This document shows positions 54,892 through 63,959 of a stretch of DNA of 64,000 bases, piece by piece; within the stretch, counting starts at the first letter, position 1; each line of letters begins with the position of its first letter. Source of the stretch: Mesorhizobium sp. M1C.F.Ca.ET.210.01.1.1 (lineage in GTDB: Bacteria > Pseudomonadota > Alphaproteobacteria > Rhizobiales > Rhizobiaceae); contig NZ_SRUU01000013.1 of the NCBI RefSeq assembly GCF_004791585.1, positions 1-64,000 on the forward strand. The letters run 5' to 3'. Below the pieces are notes generated by a model, which was not told the DNA's origin, searched no databases, and was given only the letters and a program-made list of their open reading frames with translations. A program made the position numbers and the translations under genes.

Positions 54892-56136
54892 GTGCCAACT
54901 TCTGACAGCATCGAGATTGCCGTCGTAGGCGCCGGCGTAGTCGGGCTGGCGACGGCTTTGCGGCTGGCGGCCGAGGGCCTCGAGGTCATGCTCATCGACC
55001 CGAACGAACCCGGCTCGGGCGCCTCGTTCGGCAACGCCGGAACGCTCGCCGAATATGCCTGCATGCCGGTCGGCACGCCCGCCGTGCTGCGCGCCCTGCC
55101 GAAACTTCTGTTCGATCCGGACAGCCCGTTTTCGCTGCGCTGGACGGCACTTTTCCAGCTGGCCCCTTGGCTCACGCGCTTCGTTCGCCAGTCGCTGCCG
55201 GCGGCGACCCGGGCCAACGCGGCCGCCCTCGCCGGCCTGCTTACCGAGGCCCTGCCCGCCTGGGAAGAAATGGCTTGCGAAGCCAAGGTCACCGACCTTC
55301 TGCGCCGCAACGGCTGCCTCTACCTCTATCGCCGAGAGGCGGATTTGACAGGCTCCGCTTCCAGCCGGGACGTGCGCGCCAGCTTCGGCGTCCATCAGCA
55401 GGTGCTGACGCCCAAAGAGGTCGCAGCGCTCGAGCCCAACCTGCCCGCCGTCGCGGGTGGCGGCCTGTATTTCCCGGAGTCGCTGAACGTCACCGATCCA
55501 TCGCAAGTGATGCGCCGGCTGTTCGACGCAGCAAGCGCGCGTGGTGTCGTCCTGTGCCAGGCAAAGGTCACCGGCCTCGAAGCCAACCGCGGCGGCGTCC
55601 GGCTGAGCGGTCCTGGCTTCGCCGCCATCGCCAGGAAGGCCGTCATCGCGGCCGGCGCCTTCTCGCGCCCGCTCGCCGCGCTGGCCGGCGACAGGATCCC
55701 GCTGGAAACGGAGCGCGGCTATCACCTGGAATTTCCAACCGAGACGCCCTTGCTGACGCGTCCTGTCTGCCCCGTCGATCTCGGCTTCTACATGACGCCG
55801 ATGGCGGGCCGGCTGCGGGTCGCCGGCACCGTCGAGCTCGGCGGACTTGCCGCTCCGCCCAATCCGCGCCGGCTGGCGCTGCTCGATCGCGGCGTGCGGC
55901 AGTTCTTCCCAAACCCGGGCAAACCCTCCTCGCAATGGCTGGGCTTCAGGTCCTCGTTGCCGGATTCGCGACCGGTCATCGGGCCCTCGGCCAAGTCACC
56001 GGACGTGATCCATGCCTTCGGCCACGGTCATCTCGGGCTGACGCTGGCAGCGGTAACGGCCCGTTGGGTCGCCGGCTTCATCGCCGGACGGGGGAATCCG
56101 CTGGCCGCCGATTTCGCCGCCGCGCGCTTCTCCTAA
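54892..56136 (+). CDS. FAD-dependent D-amino acid dehydrogenase-like oxidoreductase
   Basis: A 414-residue flavoprotein of the DAO/DadA family. The FAD motif VVGAGVVGLATALRLAAEG (residues 9-27), GSGASFGNAGTLAEYA, and the C-terminal GFRSSLPDSRPVIG and HAFGHGHLGLTLA are typical of DadA. It oxidises an amine or D-amino acid to the imine/keto acid. GTG start at 54892; the Shine-Dalgarno AGGAG overlaps the TAG stop of the MocR gene, so the two are translationally coupled. The specific substrate is unknown and is probably the ligand imported by the divergent ABC system. Confidence 0.85.
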   Translation: MPTSDSIEIAVVGAGVVGLATALRLAAEGLEVMLIDPNEPGSGASFGNAGTLAEYACMPVGTPAVLRALPKLLFDPDSPFSLRWTALFQLAPWLTRFVRQSLPAATRANAAALAGLLTEALPAWEEMACEAKVTDLLRRNGCLYLYRREADLTGSASSRDVRASFGVHQQVLTPKEVAALEPNLPAVAGGGLYFPESLNVTDPSQVMRRLFDAASARGVVLCQAKVTGLEANRGGVRLSGPGFAAIARKAVIAAGAFSRPLAALAGDRIPLETERGYHLEFPTETPLLTRPVCPVDLGFYMTPMAGRLRVAGTVELGGLAAPPNPRRLALLDRGVRQFFPNPGKPSSQWLGFRSSLPDSRPVIGPSAKSPDVIHAFGHGHLGLTLAAVTARWVAGFIAGRGNPLAADFAAARFS

Positions 56137-56356
56137 GGCGCAAGCAACTACGCACTTCAGAAATACTTGGTTTATTAACCTTGAGCTTCGCCTCACTTTT
56201 CCACGAATGTTAGCTGCTTCACAGTCAACGCCCGGATCGAAGGACAGACTGTGCATGGTCTGTTTGATTTCATTGAAAATACTTTAGCCCACGCCGGCTG
56301 GCCGGTATCGCGGCCGCTTCGACCGCCGGGCCGCGAGGGCAATGGGGGCGTTGCCG

Positions 56357-58066
56357 ATGAGGGTCTACGAGGCAATCGTCAAAGGGCTGGAAGGGATCGG
56401 CGTCGGCGCCGCGTTCGGTGGCGCGGGCGAGAATGCCGCCGGACTGATGCTGGCGCTGAAACATTCCAAGTCGATACGGCCGGTGATCACCCGGCACGAG
56501 CAGGCCGCCTCCTTCATGGCCTGCGGCTATGCCATGTTCTCCGGCCAACTCGGTGTCTGTTTTGCCACCGCCGGGCCCGGCGCCTTCAACCTGTTCTCCG
56601 GCCTCGCGGTCGCGATGTCGGATTCCTATCCGGTGCTCGCCATTTCAGGCTTCGCCTCGCGCAAATGGACCGGCAAGGGCGCGCTGAACGAGACCTCAGG
56701 CGTCAGCCGCACGCCGAACTCGCAGGCGATGTTCGCCGCGACGACGAAGAAATCCTTCCTGCTCACCGATGCCGCGAAAACCTGCGATGTGCTGGAAGAA
56801 GCCGTCAACATCGCTTTCGAAGGCCGGCCGGGCCCCGTGCATATCCACGTGCCGGAAGACCTCACCGATCACGGCGTCTCGGTCGACAATTTCCGCCCGA
56901 TCGAGCTTCAGGTGAAGCCTGTCCTGCCGGACCCAGCGCGGGTGCGGGATGTGGCTGAAACGCTCGTGGACGCGCTAGAAAAAGGCAAGAAGGTCCTGGC
57001 GCTGATCGGCTTCGGCGCGGTGAAGAGCGGCGCCGGCCACGAGCTGAAGCAGCTCATTGAGCGCTACCGGATACCCTTCGCCACCACGCTCGACGGCAAG
57101 GGCATCATTTCCGAGCGCCATCCGCTGTGCGCCGGCGTCTTCTGCGACAGCGGCCACAGCGCCGCCTGGGAGGCTTTTCTCGATGCCGACCTCGTTCTCG
57201 CTGTCGGCAATTCCTTTGCCCAGCATGCGACCTTCGGTTTCCGCGACGACCTGTTCGCGGACCGCAAGCTCCTCCACATCAACATCGACAGCGGCGAGAT
57301 CGACAAGGTCTACAAGGCGGACGGCGCCGTCATCGCCGACGCGAAGCTGGCGGTCGGCACCCTCCTCAACAAGATGTCGGACATGCTCGAACCGAGCGTC
57401 CCGGCGGACCGCGAAGCGACCGATTACAGCGATGAGCACATCCTCCATCTCACCGGCAAGATCCATCCCGGCCAGATGGCGCAATCGCTGTCGAAACGCC
57501 TGCCGGACAATGCCATCGTGCTTGCCGATGCCGGCGCGCACCTTGCCTGGCTCGGCTACTATCTGCAGATCGCGCCGGGCCAGAATTTCCGCAAGCCCGG
57601 CGGCTTCGGCCCGATGGCCGGCAATGTCAACGGCGCGCTCGGCGTCAAGCTCGCGCATCCCGACCGTACGGTGATCGTCGGCTGCGGCGATGGCTGCTAC
57701 CTGCTTTCGGGCTTCGAGCTGCTCACCGCCGTCCAGTACGACATCCCGGTGATCTGGATCGTCTTCAACAATGCCGAGTTCCAGCTGATCAAGCTCTACC
57801 AGCTGCAGTCCTATCACGAATACGGGCTGGTCGATTTCGACAATCCCGACTACGTCGGCTTCGCCCAATCCTGCGGCGCGAAGGGCTATCGAGTCGAGAC
57901 ACTGGACGAATTCGAAGCCGCGCTCGACGAGGCGCTGGCGCTCGGCAAGCCCGCAGTCATCGACGCCCACATCACACGGCTGGCGCTACCGCACTACAGC
58001 GCCTCGCCCGAGGGCGTGGTCGCGGGCGTCGCCGAAATGATCGCGGAACGCATCCGCTCTGACTGA
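56357..58066 (+). CDS. Thiamine diphosphate-dependent enzyme (acetolactate synthase-like)
   Basis: A 569-residue ThDP enzyme. Its Pyr domain carries the catalytic Glu in ITRHEQAASFMACGYA (about residue 48), a central domain follows (about 190-320), and the PP domain has the cofactor motif GDG-x24-NN (GCGDGCYLLSG to FNNAEFQ). The family includes acetolactate synthases, 2-hydroxyacyl-CoA lyases, oxalyl-CoA decarboxylase and sulfoacetaldehyde acetyltransferase; I cannot choose. The ATG at 56357 follows GGGGG; an ATG at 56342 is the alternative. The heme fusion gene begins 14 bases after the stop, so they are probably co-transcribed. The 220-base gap 56137-56356 holds nothing I recognise. Confidence 0.82.
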   Translation: MRVYEAIVKGLEGIGVGAAFGGAGENAAGLMLALKHSKSIRPVITRHEQAASFMACGYAMFSGQLGVCFATAGPGAFNLFSGLAVAMSDSYPVLAISGFASRKWTGKGALNETSGVSRTPNSQAMFAATTKKSFLLTDAAKTCDVLEEAVNIAFEGRPGPVHIHVPEDLTDHGVSVDNFRPIELQVKPVLPDPARVRDVAETLVDALEKGKKVLALIGFGAVKSGAGHELKQLIERYRIPFATTLDGKGIISERHPLCAGVFCDSGHSAAWEAFLDADLVLAVGNSFAQHATFGFRDDLFADRKLLHINIDSGEIDKVYKADGAVIADAKLAVGTLLNKMSDMLEPSVPADREATDYSDEHILHLTGKIHPGQMAQSLSKRLPDNAIVLADAGAHLAWLGYYLQIAPGQNFRKPGGFGPMAGNVNGALGVKLAHPDRTVIVGCGDGCYLLSGFELLTAVQYDIPVIWIVFNNAEFQLIKLYQLQSYHEYGLVDFDNPDYVGFAQSCGAKGYRVETLDEFEAALDEALALGKPAVIDAHITRLALPHYSASPEGVVAGVAEMIAERIRSD

Positions 58067-58080
58067 TCCGGAGGCACATC

Positions 58081-60957
58081 GTGTTGATGCAGGCTGGCAT
58101 GCAAGCAACAGTGAGTTGGCGCGAGATACCGCAAGGCTCCGCGGAGGATGAGCGGCTGCTATTCGAGAAGCTGGCGCAGGACATGATGCATGTCCAGCTC
58201 AAGACCAGGCGGCGCTCCAAGGCCGCAGGCATCCAGCGCGCCTTCCACGCCAAGCCGATCTTCGCCTCGATCGACGCGACGCTGCGCTTCAATGAAGACC
58301 TTCCGGCCGACTTTCGCGCCGGCTTCGCCCAGCCCGGCAAGGCCTATCCCGCGATCGTGCGCTTTTCCAACGCGAACGGTTCTGGCCAGGCCGACTACAA
58401 GCCCGACCTGCGCGGCGTGGCGCTGCGCGTCAAGGTTTCGGACAAGGAGCAGCACGATCTTTTAGCAACCAACTTCCCGGTTTCGCATGCCCGCGATGCC
58501 AGGCAGTTCGTCGCCTTCGCCAAGGCGACCGCCGGCGGCACGATCGGCAGAATCGTCGGGCTTGCCAGCCTCGCGGTCCGCTTCGGTCCGGCTGAAGTGG
58601 GCCGCATGCTGAAGAACGTCTCAAAGGGCCGCAATCGCAAAGTGCGCAGCGTCGCGCTGGAGACGTTCTGGAGCCGCGGCGCCATACGCTGGGGCGAGAC
58701 GCTTGCTGTCCGCTACCTACTGCGGCCGGTGCCGAGCACCGCGCCCGCGCCGGATCCGTCCACCACGGATGCAAGTTACCTGTCGAACGAATTCGCCGCG
58801 CGGCTGGCAAATGGCGACATCCGTTTTGAGCTCTGCGTCCAGCCCTTCATCGACGAGCGCTCGACGCCGATCGAGGACACCGCGGTCGAGTGGAGCGAAA
58901 CTGTCTCGCCGCCGATCAAGGTGGCTGAGCTCACCATCACCCAGCCCTCGGCCGGCACCGCCGAAGCCTTCACCAACACCAGGGTGATCGACGAGCTTGC
59001 CTTCAACCCGTGGAACACGACCGACGAATTCCGACCGCTCGGCAATCTGAACCGGGCGCGCAAGGTCGTCTATGACGCGAGTGCCGCGCATCGCCTGGCC
59101 TATCGCTGGCGCGCCGAGGCGCCGCTGCGCAACCGTGTGCTGGGCGCCATCGCGCGCCAGGCCTTCATCGTCATCAATCGCCGCATCGAATGGCACAAGC
59201 TGCCGCTTCGCCTCAGCCTGCTCAATCTTGACGCCTTCCGCTATGTGCTGCGGCAGAAGAACCTGATCGGTACGGAAGTTGTCGAGGAGCCGCCGCAGGC
59301 GCGGCCAGAGCCGCAGGCGCCGATCCCCGAGGTGGTGCGGCAGACCCGCACTTATGACGGCACCTACAACGACCTCTCGGCGCCGAAGATGGGCGCTGTC
59401 GGCGCAACATTCGGCCGCAACCTGACACCGGCCTACGCGCCCGATCTCTTCGACACGCCGAACCCGGTCGTCGTCGCCGAACAGTTGCTGCATCGCGAGA
59501 CCTTCATCCCGGCGCGCTCGCTCAATATCCTTGCCGCAGCCTGGATCCAGTTCCAAGTGCATGACTGGGTGAACCATGCCCGCAATCCGCTCGGCAAGAA
59601 CGACATCGTGGTGCCGCTGCCTCCCGGCATGAAGTGGACGAATTCAGTCGGCGGCAAACCGGAAGAGATAATGCGCATTGCCGGCAACCAGGCGCTGGAC
59701 CGGGGCCCCGGCTGGCCGCCGGTCTATTTCAGCAACGCCGCCTCGCACTGGTGGGACGGATCGGAAGTCTATGGTCCGAACAGCGCCAAGGCGAATATGC
59801 TGCGCGAAGGCGCCAAGATCAGGCTGGTCGACAACCACCTGCCGGTCGACATCAAGGGCTTCGAGGTCACCGGCTTCAACGAGAGCTGGTGGCTCGGCCT
59901 CAGCGCCATGCACACGCTGTTCGCGCGCGAGCACAATCTGCTCTGTGACGAATTGCGCCTCCGCTACAGGAACTGGGACGACGAGCGCATCTATCAGACC
60001 GCGCGCCTTATCGTCTCGGCGCTCATCGCCAAGATCCACACCGTGGAATGGACGCCGGCGATCCTCGCCACACGGGCGATCGAGGTCGGCTTGTCCAGCA
60101 ACTGGAACGGCCCGCCCGCCAATGACTGGGTGACCAAATTCGGCCTGTGGCTGCTCGACGAGCATGCGTCGACCGGCATCCCGAAGACGATGCCGGACCA
60201 CCACGCCGCGCCCTATTCGCTGACCGAGGATTTCACCACCGTCTACCGCATGCATCCGCTCCTGCCGGACGACTATTGCTTCTACCACCACCGGTCCGGC
60301 GAGAAGATCGCCGAGAAAGGCTTCCTCGATATCCAGGGCGCCAACGCCGACGACATCATGCGCTGCTTCGGCCTGCGCAACACGCTCTATTCCTTCGGCG
60401 TCGCGCATCCGGGCGCCATCGCCTTGCACAACTTCCCAAGGTCGCTGCTGAAGCTTGAGCGCGACAACGAGATCATCGATCTCTCTGTGGTCGACATCGT
60501 GCGCACCAGGCGGCGCGGCGTGCCGCGCTACAATGATTTTCGCGCCGGCCTGCACCGGCCGCGCATCAGGAGCTTCGAGGAGGTTACGGCGAGCCCCGAG
60601 GACGCGCGGCTGCTCAAGCAGATCTACGGTGACGTCGACAAGATCGATACCGTGGTCGGCCTGCTCTCAGAGCCGGCGCCGGCGGGCTTCGGCTTCAGCG
60701 ACACCGCCTTCCGCATCTTCATCCTGATGGCGTCGCGCCGGCTGCAGAGCGACCGATTCCTCACCGTCGACTACAGGCCGGAGATCTACTCGCCTTTCGG
60801 CATCGACTGGATCGCCAACAACGGCATGACCAGCCTCATCCTGCGCCACTGCCCCGACCTCGCCTCGGTGCTGCCGAGGACGCAGAGCGCCTTCGCGCCG
60901 TGGCGGCCGATCGTGCCGGCAAGCACGGATCCTGCCATGGCGGGAGCGAAGCCATGA
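58081..60957 (+). CDS. Two-heme fusion: catalase-like domain plus alpha-dioxygenase/cyclooxygenase-like peroxidase domain
   Basis: A 958-residue protein. Residues about 45-345 are catalase-like: distal His H56 in AFHAKPIF, YPAIVRFSNANGSG, DLRGVALRVKV, TNFPVSHARDARQF and the proximal tyrosine Y331 in RKVVYDASAAHR. Residues about 430-930 are an animal-type heme peroxidase of the alpha-dioxygenase/PGHS branch: distal H494 in IQFQVHDWVNH, FAREHNLLCDEL, and Y722-R-M-H725 in TTVYRMHPLLPDD, which matches the catalytic Tyr and proximal His of fatty acid oxygenases. No signal peptide. Coral and cyanobacterial fusions of catalase-related allene oxide synthase to lipoxygenase are a functional precedent; this pairs the domain with a cyclooxygenase-like partner. 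GTG start with GGAGG six bases upstream. It overlaps the next gene by four bases. Confidence 0.85.
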   Translation: MLMQAGMQATVSWREIPQGSAEDERLLFEKLAQDMMHVQLKTRRRSKAAGIQRAFHAKPIFASIDATLRFNEDLPADFRAGFAQPGKAYPAIVRFSNANGSGQADYKPDLRGVALRVKVSDKEQHDLLATNFPVSHARDARQFVAFAKATAGGTIGRIVGLASLAVRFGPAEVGRMLKNVSKGRNRKVRSVALETFWSRGAIRWGETLAVRYLLRPVPSTAPAPDPSTTDASYLSNEFAARLANGDIRFELCVQPFIDERSTPIEDTAVEWSETVSPPIKVAELTITQPSAGTAEAFTNTRVIDELAFNPWNTTDEFRPLGNLNRARKVVYDASAAHRLAYRWRAEAPLRNRVLGAIARQAFIVINRRIEWHKLPLRLSLLNLDAFRYVLRQKNLIGTEVVEEPPQARPEPQAPIPEVVRQTRTYDGTYNDLSAPKMGAVGATFGRNLTPAYAPDLFDTPNPVVVAEQLLHRETFIPARSLNILAAAWIQFQVHDWVNHARNPLGKNDIVVPLPPGMKWTNSVGGKPEEIMRIAGNQALDRGPGWPPVYFSNAASHWWDGSEVYGPNSAKANMLREGAKIRLVDNHLPVDIKGFEVTGFNESWWLGLSAMHTLFAREHNLLCDELRLRYRNWDDERIYQTARLIVSALIAKIHTVEWTPAILATRAIEVGLSSNWNGPPANDWVTKFGLWLLDEHASTGIPKTMPDHHAAPYSLTEDFTTVYRMHPLLPDDYCFYHHRSGEKIAEKGFLDIQGANADDIMRCFGLRNTLYSFGVAHPGAIALHNFPRSLLKLERDNEIIDLSVVDIVRTRRRGVPRYNDFRAGLHRPRIRSFEEVTASPEDARLLKQIYGDVDKIDTVVGLLSEPAPAGFGFSDTAFRIFILMASRRLQSDRFLTVDYRPEIYSPFGIDWIANNGMTSLILRHCPDLASVLPRTQSAFAPWRPIVPASTDPAMAGAKP

Positions 60958-62351
60958 CGGCGCCGCTCAAGCCGGCCCTGGCCGCGAACGGCAGCATTGC
61001 CTCGGGGCTCGGTGTGCTTTTGAAGCGGCCGCTCGTCGAGACGATCTTCCGCCGACGCACGCATCGCGTCAGCCAGGGTAGCTCGGTGCTCGCCGGCAGC
61101 ATGAGCTACGAGTCGCAAGAGCCGCGCGAGCCGCTGTCCGAGCTCGAGGAAGCGGTGCTGATCGCCATGACTGGCTGCACCGGCCTCACCATGCCCGACC
61201 GGCCCTTCGAGGACCCGGCGACCAAGAAGCCGGTGATGGCCAAGCCCAACCTCACCATGGCCGGCCGCACCGCGGGCAGCCCCGACAATGCGCAAGGCAC
61301 GCACTTTTTCCTGATCAATGACAGCGGCACCTATTTCCTGCGCAAGCTTGTGCCGCCCGCCGACGGCGACACAGCTTTCACGCCAGAGCGGCTGTTGGAG
61401 CGAGCGCGCGAAGCCAAGGTTAAGATCCTCGACAGGCGGCTCGACGTCGCCGAAGGCCAGCGCGACTTTCCGGCCTATCTCGATTCCAACCGTTTTCTCT
61501 CGAACCTGCCGGGCACCACCATCCTGCTGCCGGTCGTCGATCTGTCGCGCCAGTACATCAACGGCATGATGTACTTGCTGACCCAGCCCGACGGGGCGCG
61601 GCCTCACATCGTCGATGACCGCAATTTCTATCGCTCGGCCGGCGTCAAGCGCTGGGTCAAGAACGGCTTCCTCAACAAGGACCTGAAGATCCCGCTCGGC
61701 GCCATCGGCTCGCTGCGCACGCAGATCGAGGCCGATCTCTTGCTGCAGAACGTCTTCCTCGTCGCCGACGCCATGGGGCTTGGCGCCTGGATCCACGGTT
61801 CGATCAGCCCGCCGGTGCTGCTCGGCGATCCGAAATTCTCGAAGACCTATGGCGCCATGCTCGGCTTCGACGTGGCGGTGCCGCGCTGGCGCCTGATGGA
61901 CCTGCTGCGCTGGCACATACCGCTGCCCAAATACTCCAACCTGCGCAGCAACCCGATCGGCCTGCGTTTCAAGGGCGAGCATCTGATCAAGGGCATGTCG
62001 CCGCCTTTCTACGACTCGATGGCTGACGCTGTTGCCGAAGTGGTCGGGGCGAAGTTCGGCAAGAACGGCCTTTACTCGGACGAGAAGCTGTTTGCCCAAA
62101 TCTACAAAGGCGACTACGGCCACCGATATCTCAACGAGGCGGCGATCTACACACCGGACGTCATCGACTGCGTGAGCGACATCTGCACCTACATCTACGA
62201 GACGCACGGCCGCTTCCCGGCGCATTGCGATGCCATTCACGTGCCGGGCATCTGGCTGCAGGTACATCACGTCGATGTCGGCTACTACCAGCGCTTCTTC
62301 CGCAACGGCCTCACCGACGCACATCTCAACCACGCGCGCGATTGGCACTGA
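60954..62351 (+). CDS. Unknown protein, possibly nitroreductase-like
   Basis: A 465-residue protein I do not recognise with certainty. SELEEAVLIAMTGCTGL (about residues 62-78) and EADLLLQNVFLVADAMGLGAW (about 260-280) resemble the FMN-binding N-terminal and dimer-helix segments of nitroreductase-fold proteins (the latter like the MGLGxxxxG turn), but the protein is twice the usual length. The C-terminal 150 residues have a His-rich end (HVPGIWLQVHHVDVGYY, LNHARDWH). No signal peptide or membrane helix. The ATG overlaps the stop of the two-heme protein by four bases, so it is almost certainly its partner. A flavin reductase or hydroperoxide-processing role is inference only. Confidence 0.6.
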   Translation: MTAPLKPALAANGSIASGLGVLLKRPLVETIFRRRTHRVSQGSSVLAGSMSYESQEPREPLSELEEAVLIAMTGCTGLTMPDRPFEDPATKKPVMAKPNLTMAGRTAGSPDNAQGTHFFLINDSGTYFLRKLVPPADGDTAFTPERLLERAREAKVKILDRRLDVAEGQRDFPAYLDSNRFLSNLPGTTILLPVVDLSRQYINGMMYLLTQPDGARPHIVDDRNFYRSAGVKRWVKNGFLNKDLKIPLGAIGSLRTQIEADLLLQNVFLVADAMGLGAWIHGSISPPVLLGDPKFSKTYGAMLGFDVAVPRWRLMDLLRWHIPLPKYSNLRSNPIGLRFKGEHLIKGMSPPFYDSMADAVAEVVGAKFGKNGLYSDEKLFAQIYKGDYGHRYLNEAAIYTPDVIDCVSDICTYIYETHGRFPAHCDAIHVPGIWLQVHHVDVGYYQRFFRNGLTDAHLNHARDWH

Positions 62352-62367
62352 TACGGCGGCGAGTTGA

Positions 62368-63138
62368 TCAGCTCATCCAGTTGCCGCCGTCGACATTGAG
62401 CGTCTGCGCCACGACATAGTCGGCATCGCTCGACGCCAGGAAGATGGCCGCGCCTCGGTAGTCGTCGGGATCGCCCATGCGCCCCGCCGGCACTGCCAGC
62501 CCGACCTGCCGCTTCTTCTCGCCGATTGGCAGGTTCTCGTAGCGCGCGAACAGCGCGTCGACCTGATCCCACATCGGCGTGTCGACTACGCCCGGCGCGA
62601 TGCCGTTGACGTTGATGCCGTGCTTGATGAGCGCAAGGCCAGCCGACTGGGTGATGCTGATCACGGAGGCCTTCGTCGCGCAGTAGACGGCGACCAGCGC
62701 CTCGCCGCGCCGTCCTGCCTGTGAAGCCATGTTGATGATCTTGCCGCGGCGCCCCTGCGCGACCATGCGCCTTGCCACCGCCTGCAGCGTGAACAGCAGG
62801 CCCTTCACATTGACCGAGAATTGCAGGTCGAAGCTCTTCTCAGAGATTTCCAGCAGCGGCCCCATGTCGAAGACGGCGGCATTGTTGACAAGGATGTCGA
62901 TGCCGCCATGCGTCCTTGTCACCTGGTCGACCATCGCCTCGATCGAGGCGAGATCGCGCACGTCGAGCCGGACAGTGGAAGCCTTGCCGCCCAGTTCCTG
63001 CGCCAGCGCGTCCGCCTTGTCGATCGCCATATCGGCGATGACGACATGAGCGCCTTCGGCGACGAAGCCGCGCACGATGGCCGCTCCGATGCCTTGCGCG
63101 CCGCCGGTGACGACGGCGACCTTGTCCTTGAGTTTCAT
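62368..63138 (-). CDS. smoS: Sorbitol/L-iditol 2-dehydrogenase, SDR family
   Basis: A 256-residue SDR with strong likeness, from memory, to SmoS/PolS sorbitol (L-iditol, galactitol) dehydrogenases. The NAD motif is TGGAQGIGAAI (11-21), then NNAA, catalytic Ser in INMASQAGRRGEALV, and Y-x3-K in VYCATKASV. The run YENLPIGEKKRQVG and the C-terminal VDGGNWMS are diagnostic for this subgroup. It oxidises D-sorbitol to D-fructose with NAD+. Start ATG with AGGAGAACC. It is 28 bases downstream of another SDR gene on the same strand, the 3' end of a polyol operon running out of the window. Confidence 0.88.
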   Translation of the reverse strand: MKLKDKVAVVTGGAQGIGAAIVRGFVAEGAHVVIADMAIDKADALAQELGGKASTVRLDVRDLASIEAMVDQVTRTHGGIDILVNNAAVFDMGPLLEISEKSFDLQFSVNVKGLLFTLQAVARRMVAQGRRGKIINMASQAGRRGEALVAVYCATKASVISITQSAGLALIKHGINVNGIAPGVVDTPMWDQVDALFARYENLPIGEKKRQVGLAVPAGRMGDPDDYRGAAIFLASSDADYVVAQTLNVDGGNWMS

Positions 63139-63166
63139 GCCGGTTCTCCTATCTCAGCGCCCTGTG

Positions 63167-63925
63167 TCAGCGCGTGGTATAGCCGCCATCGATGACCAGC
63201 ACTTCGCCGGTCACATAGCTCGAGGCAGCAGAGCACAGGAAAAGCGCGGCCGCCGCAACCTCTTCCGGCTGGCCGACGCGGCCCATCGGGGTCATGCCGC
63301 GCCAGATCGGGAACCATTCCGGATTCTCGATGCCGCCGCGCGAAAGGTCCGTTTCGATATAGCCGGGCGCGACGGCATTGACGCGGATGTTCTCGGCCGC
63401 GACCTCGCTGGCCAGGCTCTTGGTCATCATATGCACCGCCGCCTTGGAACTGTTGTAGGCGACCTGGTTCTGCGGAATGTTGGAAACAATGCCTGAGATC
63501 GAGCCGACATTGAGGATCACGCCGCCGCCCTGGCACCGCATCGGCGCCAGCGCCGCCCTGCAGCAGCGGAACACGGCATCGACATTGATCGCCATCGTCT
63601 GCCGCCAGATGTCCTCCGGATAGTCGCCGCTGTCGCCATGCACGGCGATGCCGGCGCTGTTAACCAGGATGTCGAGCCGGCCGGCCTTCGCGAGCGTGTC
63701 GGCGATCAGTCTGTCCGGCGCCTTCTCGTCCAGCATTTCGGCGGCAAGGAAATCGGAGGCGAGGCCGACAAGCTCCTGTCGCGCATCGTCCTTCATCGTC
63801 CGGCCCGCGACGACGACGCGCGCTCCGGCCTCGCCGAGCGCCTTGGCGATGGCAAGGCCGATGCCGCGTGTGCCGCCAGTCACCAGCGCCACCTTGTGGT
63901 TCAGCCGGAAGCGGTCGAGGATCAT
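63167..63925 (-). CDS. Short-chain dehydrogenase/reductase (SDR)
   Basis: A 252-residue classical SDR. TGGTRGIGLAIAKALG is the NAD(P) motif (about residues 16-31), then VNSAGIAVHG, catalytic Ser in NVGSISGIVSN, and Y-x3-K in AYNSSKAAV. C-terminal VTGEVLVIDGGYTT is typical. The substrate is unknown; the neighbour suggests a polyol or keto-sugar. The ATG at 63925 is preferred over a GTG at 63973 because the latter would overlap an upstream stop codon (63960-63962), but neither has a strong Shine-Dalgarno. Confidence 0.83.
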   Translation of the reverse strand: MILDRFRLNHKVALVTGGTRGIGLAIAKALGEAGARVVVAGRTMKDDARQELVGLASDFLAAEMLDEKAPDRLIADTLAKAGRLDILVNSAGIAVHGDSGDYPEDIWRQTMAINVDAVFRCCRAALAPMRCQGGGVILNVGSISGIVSNIPQNQVAYNSSKAAVHMMTKSLASEVAAENIRVNAVAPGYIETDLSRGGIENPEWFPIWRGMTPMGRVGQPEEVAAAALFLCSAASSYVTGEVLVIDGGYTTR

Positions 63926-63959
63926 GATCGCGGTTCCATCGCGCGGTTTTAGGGACAGC

